A DNA stretch of 64,000 nucleotides from Lunularia cruciata (Eukaryota; Streptophyta; Marchantiopsida; Lunulariales; Lunulariaceae). Below are positions 50,922 to 63,105 of the stretch, piece by piece. The notes under the pieces were generated by a model. The model did not search any database. It saw nothing but the letters and a program-made list of their open reading frames with translations, and was not told the DNA's origin. The number at the start of each line of letters is the position of its first letter. Position 1 is the stretch's first letter. The translations under genes and the position numbers were made by a program. The stretch is taken from NCBI GenBank assembly GCA_948567375.1, contig OX419755.1:70746944-70810943 (forward strand). Reading direction: 5' to 3'.

Positions 50922-51505
50922 TGGTATACCATTAGCTAAACATATTATCTAGAGGTGAAAATTGGTTTGGTAATATTTGAAAGGATGTTATATATGATGA
51001 TCTAAATAGATCAAATAAATGTGTCACCAAAAGAATACTTTTATTAATAGTGTAGAGGAAAAAAACACCTTAAAAAACTTAAGAGTCAATTTTGGATGCA
51101 TAAACACATGAATTAGCCCTTCAAAATGGAGATGTTTTTCTCTCCTTAAGGAAAAGGGTGTCTCTTTCTCCCCCATGTTTGTCTCATCAAGAGATTTCCA
51201 ATGTTACCTCACCCATGTTCTAAGCTTCCTACAATGAGATTCTCTTTGGTCAAACTTGTTTCACCATCAAGATAGGACAAGGACCAACATGTCACCCATC
51301 CATGGAACTAATCTAAGGATGGATTTAGTGAACATGTCACCAATCCATGTATCTGACCCAAAGGTGGAGTTCTCTTTGAGTGGAAACTCCTCTCTATATA
51401 ATAAAGACAAGGTGCTCTTTGGGATGCATCAAAGTATTGAGGGCAAAAGCCTTTGTGTTCTTCTCTTATATTTCTCTTGGAAGTTCTCTTCTCCTCAAAA
51501 TATTA
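50922..51505 (+). repeat. Type-2 LTR (3' LTR of the type-2 element)
   Basis: It begins TGGTATACCATTAGC right after a purine tract and ends near CCTCAAAATATTA. It has a TATATAATAAAGAC core promoter-like block. Related copies lie at 59894-60437, 62514-63105 and, inverted, at 52102-52650. Confidence 0.7.
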
Positions 51506-52101
51506 TATTAATAAATGCTCAATTGCTACTTCTTACTTCAATAGAGAGTTAATATGATCACTCTAGATAAGATATAGATGATTGGGACTACCATTGGGAC
51601 CTCAAAGGCTATCACTCGTTGATAATACTTTTCACCAAAGTTACATACTATGAAATCCCTAAACATTACTTTTGGTCTAATTATATACAAATTTTCTACT
51701 TGAGTGTTGAAAGGGAGAGGATTTTATATAGTCAAATCCATTACATCATAATAGAATGTAGATTCTCAATCCTCTATCATATATCACCACATATAGAATT
51801 ATCGGGTTTGGCAAATTCATCATTATGTCCATAAACTTTGCTCCAAAATGGTAAACGAGATATACTCTCACTTTCTCATGTTGGATATACATAATCTTGA
51901 TGTGAAATGGATTCAAGAATAGAAAGTAAGCTGGAAGAAATTATTCTCCAAGAGCCTCCATCTCATCTTCTCTTTAAAACACCCCCAATCTATCAATTGC
52001 ATTATGTTTTCTCCCCTCAAAATTACTTAGTCTCAAAAGCTCGTGTTCCTCTAAGAGAGATGATCCACTCTCCTAGATTAAAAAATCTACTTTGATATCA
52101 T
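51506..52101. other. Unassigned segment between two type-2 LTRs
   Basis: About 600 bases of AT-rich sequence between a forward and an inverted type-2 LTR. Short frames only. It may be remains of a further element, but I see no motif. Confidence 0.4.
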
Positions 52102-52650
52102 TATAACGTTCCAAGGATTGGAGAAACCCCAAGAGAAACACAAGGCTTCATCTCTCAATGCTCATATGCTCCAAAGGAGCACCTGTCTTTATTATATGGC
52201 AAAGAGGATCCATTCAAAGGGAGCTCCACCCTTGAATCAGATACATGGACTAGTGACCTATCAGCAAGCTCTACCCTTAGATTAGTTGTATGGATTGGTG
52301 ACATGTAGATCCTTGTTGTATATGGTTAGTCAAACAAGTTTGACCAAAGAGAATCTTCTTGTAAGAAGCTTAGAACATCATGGGTGAGGTATTGTTGGAA
52401 AGCTATTGACTAGACAAACAAGGTGGAGAGAAGGCAATGTCTATTTGGCCAAAGAGTGAGAATCTTTCACTTTTGAAGGTCTAAGTCATCCATTTGTTTT
52501 CATGGTGTTTTCAACCTCTGCCTTATTAGTGAAAGTACTCTTTTGGTTACACCTCTATCTGATCTATTGAGACCATCATATATAACATCCTTCCATATAT
52601 TACCAATGTAATTTCTATCTCTAGATAATATATCTAGCTAATGGTACTAT
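52102..52650 (-). repeat. Inverted type-2 LTR copy
   Basis: Read on the minus strand it starts near TAGTACCATTAGCTAG and ends near CCTTGGAACGTTATA. It shares long blocks with the forward copy at 50922, such as GATTCTCTTTGGTCAAACTT and ATGTCACCAATCCAT. No internal sequence of its own is attached, so it may be a solo LTR. Confidence 0.65.
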
Positions 52651-52654
52651 AGTA

Positions 52655-52925
52655 TTTCTTGCTTCAAATTGATGACTTGTTGGATCAATTGAGTGGAGCT
52701 CGATACTTCTCAAAGTTAAATCTTCAAAGCAGTTACTAGCATTGATGGAGAAAATATGTAGAAGATTACCTTTTTACAAGGCATGGGCATTTTGGATGGG
52801 TGGTTTTACCTTTTGGGCTCACCAATATTCCAATAATCTTCATGGATCAAATACATTGAGTATACATGGACTATTGGATTGATATGTGGTAGTGTTCTTG
52901 GATGAAATTTTAATCTGCAATTAGA
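52655..52925 (+). mobile_element. Old type-1 element: reverse transcriptase fragment
   Basis: A decayed reverse transcriptase palm region collinear with 55575-55825 of the complete element, including the degenerate FGLTNAP and VVVFLDD-equivalent blocks. It is interrupted at the DNA level by the insertion at 52931 and resumes at 58556 with the next codons of the same domain. Confidence 0.75.
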
Positions 52926-52930
52926 TGGAG

Positions 52931-53340
52931 TGTAATAATATGGAGTTTAGCAACGTCGTTAGTAAGGCTAATGAAGTAAAAAATAAGCCAAATTAGCTTA
53001 AAATATTCTAGAAGCATCCCAGAAGCTTCTTGGGAAGCTCCCCAACTAGTTAACTTGCGCTCCAAGCAGGTAGCTTCTAGAAGCTTCTAACTAGCTTAGC
53101 TTACACGCCAAGTAGGTGGCTTCTAGAAGGAAGCTTCTTGAGAAGCTTCTTGATTAACTTGGCTTGCACTCTAAGAAAGCGGCTCAAGGAAGCTTCTTGA
53201 GAAGCTTCTCAAGGGCTTGTATGTCACCTATAAATACCAAAGCCAAAGCTCATGCTAGGCATTTGGAGTTTTCACTCATTCAAGTGTCCTAATGTGAGTT
53301 TCCATTCTCCTATTTCTCTCCTTGGTCTGGGTCTTTTACA
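52931..53340 (+). repeat. 5' LTR with heat-shock-element-like array and TATA box
   Basis: Six GAAGCTTC palindromes lie at about 53020-53210, immediately upstream of TATAAATA at 53229-53236. One perfect three-unit heat shock element TTCTAGAAGCTTC is at 53075-53087. Confidence 0.85.
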
Positions 53341-56300
53341 TTGGTATTAGAGTAGGAATGGGATGGATGGAATTTATGGACCACCAAATCCACTTCCACC
53401 AAACCATTGGGGTTTTCACGTCCAAGTACTACCCAAGCATTGTTTCACACAATTCATCACGTCACACTTTGGACAAGATTTTCTACATATGATCACCATA
53501 TTTGAGGAACTCTTGGTGCTTCTAGTTGTAACTTATGGAGAAAGGTGGACTTGTTGTTTCTATGTGTTAATAAATTAGATAGATTAGAGGTGGCGTGATA
53601 GAGTAGCAACCATGGCGGCAATACCTGATGTTATCCTTGCTATGCAGTAACAAATTGAGCATCTTACTCAATTGTTGGATGAACAAGGTCTTTGATGACA
53701 CGAGCATGTAGAGAGAGTACCAATTTGAGAAGGAGAGGATCAAATCCGATTCCTTGAACCCAAGGTATTTGAAGGTAAGAATCTCTCGAGTGCAGTAGAG
53801 AATTTTGTGTTTGATTGTGAACATTATTTTGAAGCTACCAATCTACAAGACAAGCAAAAACAGATTCTTTTGGCTTCTAGCCAATTGGATGGAGTAGCAA
53901 AGTTATGGTAGAGATTCTAGGTGGAGCGAGCTGAACGACAAATTTTTGCACCAATCTTGACATGGGCAGAATTGAAGAGTGCAATAATTAGTCAATTCCA
54001 AGCTATAAATGTCACACGAGCTGCATGAGATAAGTTGGCAAAGTTGAAACAGGTTGGCTCTATAAGAAGTTACATCACGCAGTTCCAAAACACCATCATG
54101 CAAATTCAAGATATATTGGAAGGTGAAGCTCTGGATTGATTTGTGAGGGGCTTGAAGGCAAGATCCAAATTAGAGGTAACCATGCAAGAGCCACAACACT
54201 TGGAGGAAGCCATGCGGTTGGCCAAACATTTTGATTCCTTGGTGGCAACAACTTGGTCTCAAACTCGACTTCCACAGAGCCTACCAATACACTACACACA
54301 AGTAGAGGAGCCACCACCAGTGGAGATTGATGCCATTCAACAAAAACCACTTGGCACTGCAAATAGAGAGAAATTATGACAAAATGGTTGTTTTTTTATT
54401 GTCACCAATTGGGGCATCACATTGTTGAATGTCCACTTAAGAATGGGCGACCTCGACAAGTACCCAGGTGGAGTTTAAGGAGCAGAAGGATTAGGGAAAC
54501 AAGGAATCCTAATAGGGATTTTGAGCCACCTATTGGGAGCTTGATTAGTTCCAATGATATTGAAGGCTTGATCTATGCAAGTTTGCTTCACTTGCAAGGT
54601 ACAATATCTAATTAAGGTTGTAGGATTTTGGTTAATATTGGAAGTTCAAAGAATTGCATGTCTATGCAAGTAGCATAGGAATTGGGTATTCCTATCAAGC
54701 CAATAATTGGAAGTAGGTTGATGATGGCGGATGGTAGAAAGGGTTTTGCATTCTACACCTCGCATCTTGTTACATTCAAGATTGAGAAAGAGTATTTGGA
54801 GTGTTTGAGGTTTGTAGTGGCACCTCTACACTATGATATCATTTTGGGTCTACCTTGGCTTTAATGTCATAAGGTTCAATTTGATTGGAATTGATGACAA
54901 ATTCAAGTAAAACACCAAGGTAGGAATTTTTGATTAGGTTGTTTGGTACCTTTGAGTAAGACACCTAAGAATAGTCAAACCCAAGATGGGAAGTTTGTCA
55001 AGAAGATAGCCATAGAGTAAGCCTTGAAGGGAGATGAGTCCTAAGAGGGGAAGTTTGCCAGTAAGTCAACCATGGAGCAAGCTTGGAAGAGATATGAGTC
55101 CCTGGAAGAGAAGTTTGTAAGTGAAGCAGCCATAGAGCAAGCTTTGGAGGAATATAAGTATATATTCACGGTGTGGATCAAGCCGATTGCACAAGAACAA
55201 TCTGAGGAGGGCCAAAAGCCTCATCAAGCAATGGTTGATCAGATAGTTTAGGATTTTGTGGACGTGTTTCCGGATGATCTGCCAAAGGGATTACACTCCA
55301 ATCAAGGTATGCCCTTCAAGATTGAGTTATTACTAGGGAGTACTCTAGTGAGTATACCGATCTATCGGCTCTCACCAAAGGAGATGGAGGAGTTGCAAAA
55401 AACACTTATAGAGTTTTTAAAGAAGGACTTCATACAACATAGTACCTCTCCTTGGGAAGCACCGATACTATTTGTTCCAAAGAAGGATGGAGGACTTTGT
55501 TTCTGTATTGATTGCCGTGGGCTCAATAAGCAAACTGTGAAGAATGCATATCCCTTGCCTCAGATCAATGACTTGCTTGATCAACTAAGTGGAGCATGAT
55601 ACTTTTCCAAGTTAGATCTTTGCAGTGACTTTTGGAAAATCCCTATTGATAGAGAGGATGTGCAAAAGATTGCCTTTTGCACAAGGTATGGGTATTTTGA
55701 GTAAAGAGTTCTACCTTTTGGACTCACTAATGCTCCAACAGTCTTCATGGATCAGATGCATTGGATGTTGGATGGACTATTGAATTGGTCTGTGGTGGTG
55801 TTCTTGGATGATATCTTAATCTATAGCAAGACAAAGGTAGAACACATGAATCATGTGCAAGAAGTCCTAAGACAACTATGACAATGGAAATTTTATTGCA
55901 ACAAGTCAAAGTATGTCTTTTGGCAGAAGGAGGTTACCTTCTTGGGTCATAAGATCTCATTGGAGGGGATCAAGATGGAAGAAGAGAAAATCAATGCCAT
56001 TACTGATTGGCCTACCCCAAAGGATGCTATAGAAGTATGGGCATTCAATAGACTAGCCAGTTTTTACCGATGGTTCATCCACTATTATGCTCATGTGACT
56101 GCACCATTGATTGACCTTTTGGGAAAGAACTCAAGCTTCCAATGGACCACCAAGCATGAAGAAGCATTCCAAAATTTAAATCATATGGTGTCTTCAAGAC
56201 CCATTCTTCAACCATATGATCCTCAACTACCTTGTGTGGTTGATTTTGATGCTTCTAACTTTGCAATTGGAGTTGTGTTGCAATAGGAATTCCCATATGG

Positions 56301-58139
56301 ACTACATCCCATTGCCTTTGGGTCTCGCCGACTAAATATGGCTGAAATAAATTACTCTACTCAAGATCAAGAACAACTTGCAATGGTATATGCCACCAAG
56401 GTATGGGCATTATCTCTTGGGGAAACAAGTGATCATGCAAATTGATCACAAGCCATTGTTGCAAACCTTACACTTGGAACACATGAAGAATCAACAAACA
56501 TCAATAGGAAGAGCAACTCCAATTGTTTGACATCAAACTTGAGTACAAACCAGGTCGATTCCATATCATCCCTGATGCTCTATCACAACAACCTGATTTG
56601 AAGTCTCTTCCTCTCATCACGGTGGCAATTACGATGGTGTCAATTGACCCCAAGGTCCATAATGAGTTTTTGTCAGCTCTACAACAAGATCTCTTTGTCT
56701 AAATGGTACATGGTTGTCTTACAGTAGGTGACAAGGAGTACAATACCTTCTCCTTCAAGGAAGGCCTTCTATTCCATGCGGACCGGATCTATGTTCCAAC
56801 CAAAGGTGATCTCCAACTTGTGCACCTTCAGGAAGCCCATGATCTACCAATAGCTGGTCACATGGGGGTGGAGAAGACCTTGGGTACCCTCCAACGCCAA
56901 TGGTGGTGGCCCAATAGGACATGCAATGTTTGGGAGTTTGTTTGATTGTGTGAGAGTTGTCAATGCAACAAGGTCAGTAACCAGAAGTTGAGTAGAATTC
57001 TTCAGCCACTTCCCATTCTAACTACTCATTGGGAACATGTGAGCTTAGATCTCATCACCTCCTTGCCCAAGATACAACAAGGTCACACAACAATTGTGGT
57101 GTTTGTGGATAAGCTTAGTAAGCAAATCCATTTGGCACCAATGGTTAATACTATGGATGCTCCAACCTTGGCACAACTCTACTTCGATAAAATATTCAAA
57201 CATCATGGGATACCATGTGTACTCATCTTTGACCATGATCCTTGCTTCATTGGAAAGTTTTGGCAAGCCTTCTTCCAAATACTTGTCACCAAGATTGCTT
57301 TGTCCATAGCCTATCATCCTCAAACTGATGGACAAACTGAATGTGCAAATTGCACCTTGGAAGATATGCTTTGTGTCTTTGTCAATATTCACCATACCAA
57401 TTGGGATGAATGTCTTGCAACTATGGAGTTGGCATACAACAATTCTAAACAAGCAAGCACTAGATTCTCTCACTTCTTTCTCAATTTTGGCCAAAATTTG
57501 CTTGTCCCAGATTCTCTTATTGCTCCTCCTTTGTTTTAGATCCCTTCTACTTCAACCTTTTTGACCACCATATTTGAATCTCTCCAACAAGCCAAATCTC
57601 ACCTCCTTGTTGCTCAAAATTATCAAAAACAATATATGGACCACCATCGTGGTGATCTCACCTTTGAAGTTGGTGATAAATTTATGTTATCCTCTAGTAA
57701 TCTACCCCTCTCACTTGATACCCAAGTTTGTAAACTTGCCCTTAATTGGATAGGACTTTTTGATATCACCCAAATTGTCTCTCCTGTTGCTTATTGACTT
57801 GCCTTGCCTTGTCATATGTACATCCATCCTATCTTTCATGTTTCTAAGTTGAAACCCTTTATTCCCAATCCCTATTCTTTTTCCTCTTGAGTCCAACCTC
57901 CTCCTCTCCCTATTCCTATCAATGATCATGAGGAGTATGAAGTTGATCATATCCTTGCACGTTGCCACATCCAACGAGGATGCCGACAACATACGGAGTA
58001 CAAGGTCCTTTGGAAAGGGTATCCCCTTCATGGTGCCACATGGGAACCTCTTTCTCACCTCTAGAATGCACATTTGGCCATCCAGGAGTTTGGAGCTTCA
58101 ATGGTGACGAGGACGTCACCAACTAGCGGTGGGAGAATA

Positions 58140-58550
58140 TGTAACAATATGGAGTTTAGCGACGTAGTTAGTAAGGCTAATGAAATAGAGAATAAGAAAA
58201 ATTAGCCTAGAATGTTCTAGAAGCATCTAGGAAGCTTCTTGGGAGGCTTCCTAGCTAGTTAACTTGCACTCCAAGCAAGTAGCTTCTAGAAGCTTCTAAC
58301 TAGGTTAGTTTACATGCTAAGTAGGTGGCTTCTAGAAGGAAGTTTCTTGAGAAGCTTCTTGGTTAACTTGGCTTGCACTCTAAGAAAGTGGCTCAAGGAA
58401 GCTTCTTGAGAAGCTTCTCAAGGACCTTGTATACTACCTACAAATACCAAATCCTAAACTCATGCTAGGCATTTAGAGTTTTCACTCATTCAAGTGTCCC
58501 AATGTGAGTTTCCATTCTCCTATTTCTTTCCTCGGTTTGGGTCTTTTACA
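58140..58550 (+). repeat. 3' LTR of the complete type-1 element
   Basis: It pairs with 52931-53340. It carries a perfect three-unit heat-shock-like site GAATGTTCTAGAA at 58210-58222 and further GAAGCTTC copies; its TATA box has decayed to CTACAAATA. Confidence 0.85.
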
Positions 58551-58555
58551 TGGAG

Positions 58556-59893
58556 GTATAATATAAGAACCAAGTTCAAGAAATCTTGAGAAGACTATGA
58601 CAATGGAAGTTCTATTGCAAGAAATTCAAGTGCGCATTTTGGCAAAAATAAGTTACCTCCTTGTGCCATAAGGTTTCAGCAAAGAGAATCAAGATGAAAG
58701 AGTAGAAAATCAAAGCCATTTCATATTGGCCTAGTCTTAAGGATGCCATGGAAGTTTGAGGATTAAATGGATTAGCAAGTTTCTATTGACAATTCATTCA
58801 TTATTTTTCTCATGAGATTGCATCATTAGTTGATCTCTTGGGAAAGATAGCAAGCTTTGAATGGAATACTAAGCAAGAAGAGTCATTCAAGAAGCTTAAG
58901 GATATAAGTTTTGCACCTATGGTGATCCTCAACTACCTTGCTTGGTTGATTTGATGCTCTTAACTTTGCCATTGGAGCGGTAATGCAATAAGAATTTCCA
59001 AATGGCTTTACATCTCATTGCCTTTGTGTCCCACTGACTAAACATTGCAAAAAAGAATTATTCTACCAAAGATCAAGAACAATTTTCAATGGTGTACATC
59101 ACAAAGGTATAGAGATAATCTCTTGTAGAAACAAGTGATCATGCAAATTGATCATAAACCTTTGTTGTAGATCCTTTGTAGATCATTCATTTGGAGCTCA
59201 TGAAGAGTCATCATCATCAATGGAGGTAGAAACTATAGCCTTTTGGCATCAAGCTTGAGCACAAACCCGGCTGGTTCTACAATATTCTTGATGCCTATCA
59301 TGATAGCTTGATTCTTATCAAGGTGTCTTGATTTGAGGATTCTTCTTGAATCTCTCATGAGAGTAGCAATCACCATGGTGTCAACCAATGAAAAGGTACA
59401 CATAGCATTCATGATTGCTTTACAACATGACCCCTTCTTTCAATTGGTGTTCAATTTTCTTGCAACATACAACAAGGAGTACAATACTTTTTCCTTCAAG
59501 TAGGGCTTTCTATTTTGTGAGAACCAAATCTATGTTTCAACTATTGGTGACCTCTAACTTATGTGGCTTTGAGAGACCCATGGATTACCAATTTTTGGTC
59601 ATTGAATTGTGTAAAAAACCTTGAGTACCCTCCAACATCAATGGTGGTGGCCAAACATAGCACAAGAAGTTCAAGAGTTTGTTCAATCTTGTGAGAGTTG
59701 CCAAGTAACAAGATTAGCAACCAAAAACCAAGTGGACTACATCAACCACTTCCCATTCTAATTGCCCAATGGGAACATGTAAGTCTTGATCTCATCACAT
59801 CCTTGTCCAAAATGGATCAGGTCCATATTTTCATTGTGGTATTTGTTGATAAACTTAACATGTATATTCACTATGGCACCCACCGTGGATACT
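58556..59893 (+). mobile_element. Old type-1 element: end of RT, RNase H, start of integrase
   Basis: Continues the fragment at 52655-52925. It is collinear with 55830-57150 of the complete element (for example CAATGGAAGTTCTATTGC, the RNase H region near 58930, and the integrase zinc-site region near 59560-59710), with many stops. It is interrupted at 59894 by a solo type-2 LTR within the integrase core. Confidence 0.75.
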
Positions 59894-60437
59894 TGTAATA
59901 CCAATAGCTAGATATATTATCTAGAGGTGACAATTGGATTGGTAACAATGGAAGTATGTTATATATGATATACTAGAGAGATTAGATAGAGAAGTCACCA
60001 AAAGAGTCTTTCCACTTATAGGGTACAAGCCAAAAACACCGTAAAAACTTTAGAGTCAATTGTGGAAGCCTAAATTGATGAATTAGGATGAATCCCCTCA
60101 TTATTTGTCTCATCTAAAGCTTTTTAACAATACTTCACACATGCAATTCTAAGCTATAAGAATATTCTCTAAATTTGTCTCTACTCAAACTTGTTTAACC
60201 AACCACATAGGACAAGAACCAACATGTCACCTATCCATGCAACTAATATAAGGGTGGAGCTCATTGACATGTCAATCCATATATCAGATCCAAGGTGGAG
60301 CTTCTTTTGAAGGAAACCTCTTTGCTATGTAATAAAGACCAGGTGCTCCTTTGAGGTATCAGAGTATTGAGGGTGGAAGCATTGTGTTTCTTCTCTTGTA
60401 TTTCTCTTGAGAGTTCTCCTATCCTCAGAACATTACA
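59894..60437 (+). repeat. Solo type-2 LTR inserted in integrase
   Basis: Begins TGTAATACCAATAGC and ends GAACATTACA. The 5 bases on the left are ATACT and on the right GTACC; the intact homologue at 57149-57160 has AATACTATGG, so these are the decayed target duplication. Integrase reads on collinearly on both sides. Confidence 0.8.
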
Positions 60438-60807
60438 GTACCATGGATGTTAGCCAAGATTTGCTTTTACATTGTCTTCAAGCACCATAGGATGCCATGG
60501 GTCCTCATCTTTGACCATGATCCTTAATTTACTAGTAAATCACTAGCAAGCACTCTTCAAGCTACTTGGCACTAAGCTTGATCTGTCTATGGCCTATCAT
60601 CTTCAAACCAAACATACAAATTGCACCATGGAAGATATGCTTTGTGGTTTTTTCAACGTTCACCCCATCAACTAGGATACTTGTCTTGCAATTACCAAGT
60701 TTGCATATAATAATCCCAAGTAGAAAAGCATCTCTCTCTTCTTCCTTAATTTTGGGCAAGACGCACTTGTTCTAGATTCACTTCTTGCTCTCATGACATC
60801 TCATTTT
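60438..60807 (+). mobile_element. Old type-1 element: integrase core continuation
   Basis: Collinear with 57150-57535 of the complete element, from the MDAPTLA-equivalent block through LIFDHDP to the FGQ..LVPDSL-equivalent block. It then switches abruptly to type-2 integrase sequence near 60808. Confidence 0.7.
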
Positions 60808-62513
60808 AGATTGACTTAGCAAAATGATTGATGTGTGTCCTACAACCAAGGATATGATTGCTCCACAATTAGCTCAATGTACTTAGTGGTAGTATTTTCT
60901 CATGGCTTGTCTCTAGGGGTCATCACCAATCAAGTACCGAATTCACTTATTTTGGAGAAAACTCTTTGGCATCTTCAAAACCAAATTGGCCATGTCCTGT
61001 AACACACATTTGTGCATGTGTGTGGTATTGTGATATTTAGTTTGGTATTACAAGTACTTGAGAGATATTATTTATATAGAGATAAAGGATGGTTCTACAT
61101 TAGTCATGATTAGCTAAAGTTAGTCATAGCTAAGATAGAAGGGACCTTACTTTAGAGGAAGTGGAAAAGATGAGCACCACTATTTTGGATTCTAGTGTGT
61201 TGACTTGGTATTATTCCTAGGTATTTGGCTTTGAGGAAAGAGTTGAGAACTCTTGGGACCGCAAGCCTTTTTGTTTTGGATTCTTCTATAGTCCAAGGAT
61301 AGCCCATGTGAAGGAATCCTTGACTTAGTGGTTGGGTCAAGATAAGATCACATGCTTAGGTGAATATGCCCATGTGAATAGATATTCCTTTCTACTTTTG
61401 ACTTTACTTGACTTTTAGCCTAGTAACTTGAGTTACTCCAATAATTAGTAACTTTGGTACATAACTATTTCACAAGTGTATAAACAAGGGGTGAGGAGGT
61501 ATTCATCATCCTTTCATTTGCAACTATCTCTCTCTCATTGAGTTCTCTAGTGAGCAATGTCTTGAGTCTTGGAGTGTTAGCCTTGGAGGAGTATGATGGA
61601 GTTGGGGTTCCCTGCCTTCTTAGTCCATGGTGCGCTACCATAATAGCCATCAAAGGTTCATCTTAAATGAGAGACAAGCCGGCTCATAGTCCATGGCATA
61701 CCATCCACAAACTAATGGACAAACAAAGCGGGCCAATTGCACTTTTGAAGACATGCTCTGGAGCTCCACCTTAGAAGGAGCAAGAAAGGTAGGACACCTT
61801 ACTTCCATTGGTGAAATTTTCTTATGAAAATTTGGTGAATTCATTGACATAGGTCATACCATGCTTCCTCATGCATGGCACCATCAAGCTTGGTAAAGAT
61901 CCATCCAATGGCTACAAAGGTTGACGTTCTCAATACTTTTGTTTATAAAATCCAATAGGGTGTAGATAACACCAAGCACACGTTAGAGATCACCCAAAAT
62001 CAATAGAAAAAATATGTAGATGCACATTGTAGGCACATGGAGTTTAGCATTGGGGATCAAGTTTTGCTGTCCACAACCAAACTCACATTAGTTGGTCATC
62101 ATAAGCTCAGACCTTGTTTTATTGAGCCTTTTCTCATCCTCTATCAAATTTGCATAGTGGCCTATCACCTTGAGCTATCAGCACACATGAAGATCCAGCT
62201 AGTGTTCCATGTTTCTTTAATATTTAGATAAGTACCTCAACATCATCATTTTCCTTCCATACACAAAGTTAGATCTTATCCAACGCTCATTGATGGCACA
62301 GAAGAATATGAAGTTGAATGTATTCTCTAAAAATGCATCTATGGTACCCATCATCTACATTTAGAATAACTTGTACATTGCAAAGGGTACCCATTGTATG
62401 AGACAACATGGGAACCAATAGCCAACTTGACCCGTTCACTTATGTTAGTGCAATCTTTTGAGCAATAGCTTTGCAAAATAACGAGGACTTTTTGTCTTAA
62501 AATTGGAGTGGTT
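60808..62513 (+). mobile_element. 5'-truncated type-2 element: integrase and chromodomain
   Basis: Starts in the middle of type-2 integrase (block homologous to 50285-50360, with ..HVCPTTKDMIAPQLAQ) and runs, after a solo LTR, through the conserved YHPQT block near 61695 to a chromodomain near 62304-62468 (EEYEVECIL..) and a purine-rich end at about 62500. It is followed by its 3' LTR at 62514. Confidence 0.65.
60998..61687 (+). repeat. Solo LTR of a third family inserted in type-2 integrase
   Basis: Begins TGTAACACAC; a TATA-like GTATAAACAAGG lies near 61480. It separates the integrase codons for LAMS (ending 60997) from MAYHPQT (starting about 61693). Flanks TGTCC (60993-60997) and AGTCC (61688-61692) fit a target duplication with one change. 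The exact 3' end is uncertain by one or two bases. Confidence 0.6.
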
Positions 62514-63105
62514 TGAAATACCATTAGCTACATATATTATCTAGAGGTAGAAATTGGCTTGGTAACATTTGGAAGGATGTTATATATAATGGACTAAGTA
62601 GATCAGATAGAGATGTCACCAAAAGAGTACTTCCACTAATAGAGTAGGAGTCAAAAATACCATGAAAAATTTAGAGCCAATTTTGGAGGCCCAAATGGAT
62701 GAATTAGACCTCAAAATAAAAATATTCCTACCCTAAGAAATAAATTCTAGCCTTTTCCTCCCGTAATTCATCTTGTCAAGAGCTTTCCAACAATACCTCA
62801 TCCATGCTATTTTGACCTTCTTACAATAAGATTCCCTAAAGATTTTGTCTGATCACTCTTGCTTGACCAACCAAATAGGACAAGGATTGACATGTCACCC
62901 ATCCACATAACTAATCTAAGGGTGGAGCTAACATATCACCAATCCATGTATCTAATCCAAGGGTAGAGCTTCCTTTGAGGAAATCCTATTTGTTATATAA
63001 TAAAGACAATGTGCTCCTTTGAGGTATCAAATTATTAAGGGCTGAAGATTTGTGTTTCTTCTCTTGTTTTTTTCTTGAGGGTTCTCATATCCTCAGAGCA
63101 TAACA
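62514..63105 (+). repeat. Type-2 LTR (3' LTR of the truncated type-2 element)
   Basis: Begins TGAAATACCATTAGC after a purine-rich stretch and ends GAGCATAACA. Similar along its length to 50922-51505 and 59894-60437. Confidence 0.75.

Larger units (their letters stand above)
52931..58550 (+). mobile_element. Complete but defective type-1 Ty3/gypsy chromovirus with target duplication
   Basis: A 5.6-kb element with two LTRs (52931-53340 and 58140-58550), both TG..CA, and a 5-bp target duplication TGGAG at 52926-52930 and 58551-58555. After the 5' LTR comes a degenerate primer-binding site (TTGGTATTAGAG). Order of domains: gag 53363-54400; zinc knuckle near 54400 lacking its first cysteine (FYCHQLGHHIVEC); protease near 54620-54860 with asparagine in place of the catalytic aspartate; reverse transcriptase 55258-55860 (SVVVFLDDILIYSK); RNase H 55940-56550; integrase 56700-57900 with an HHCC zinc site and D,D,E region (AYHPQTDGQTE); chromodomain 57925-58065. 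A purine-rich tract precedes the 3' LTR. Several in-frame stops replace Arg or Gln codons. By eye the LTRs differ at roughly one base in ten, so it is not a recent insertion. Confidence 0.92.
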
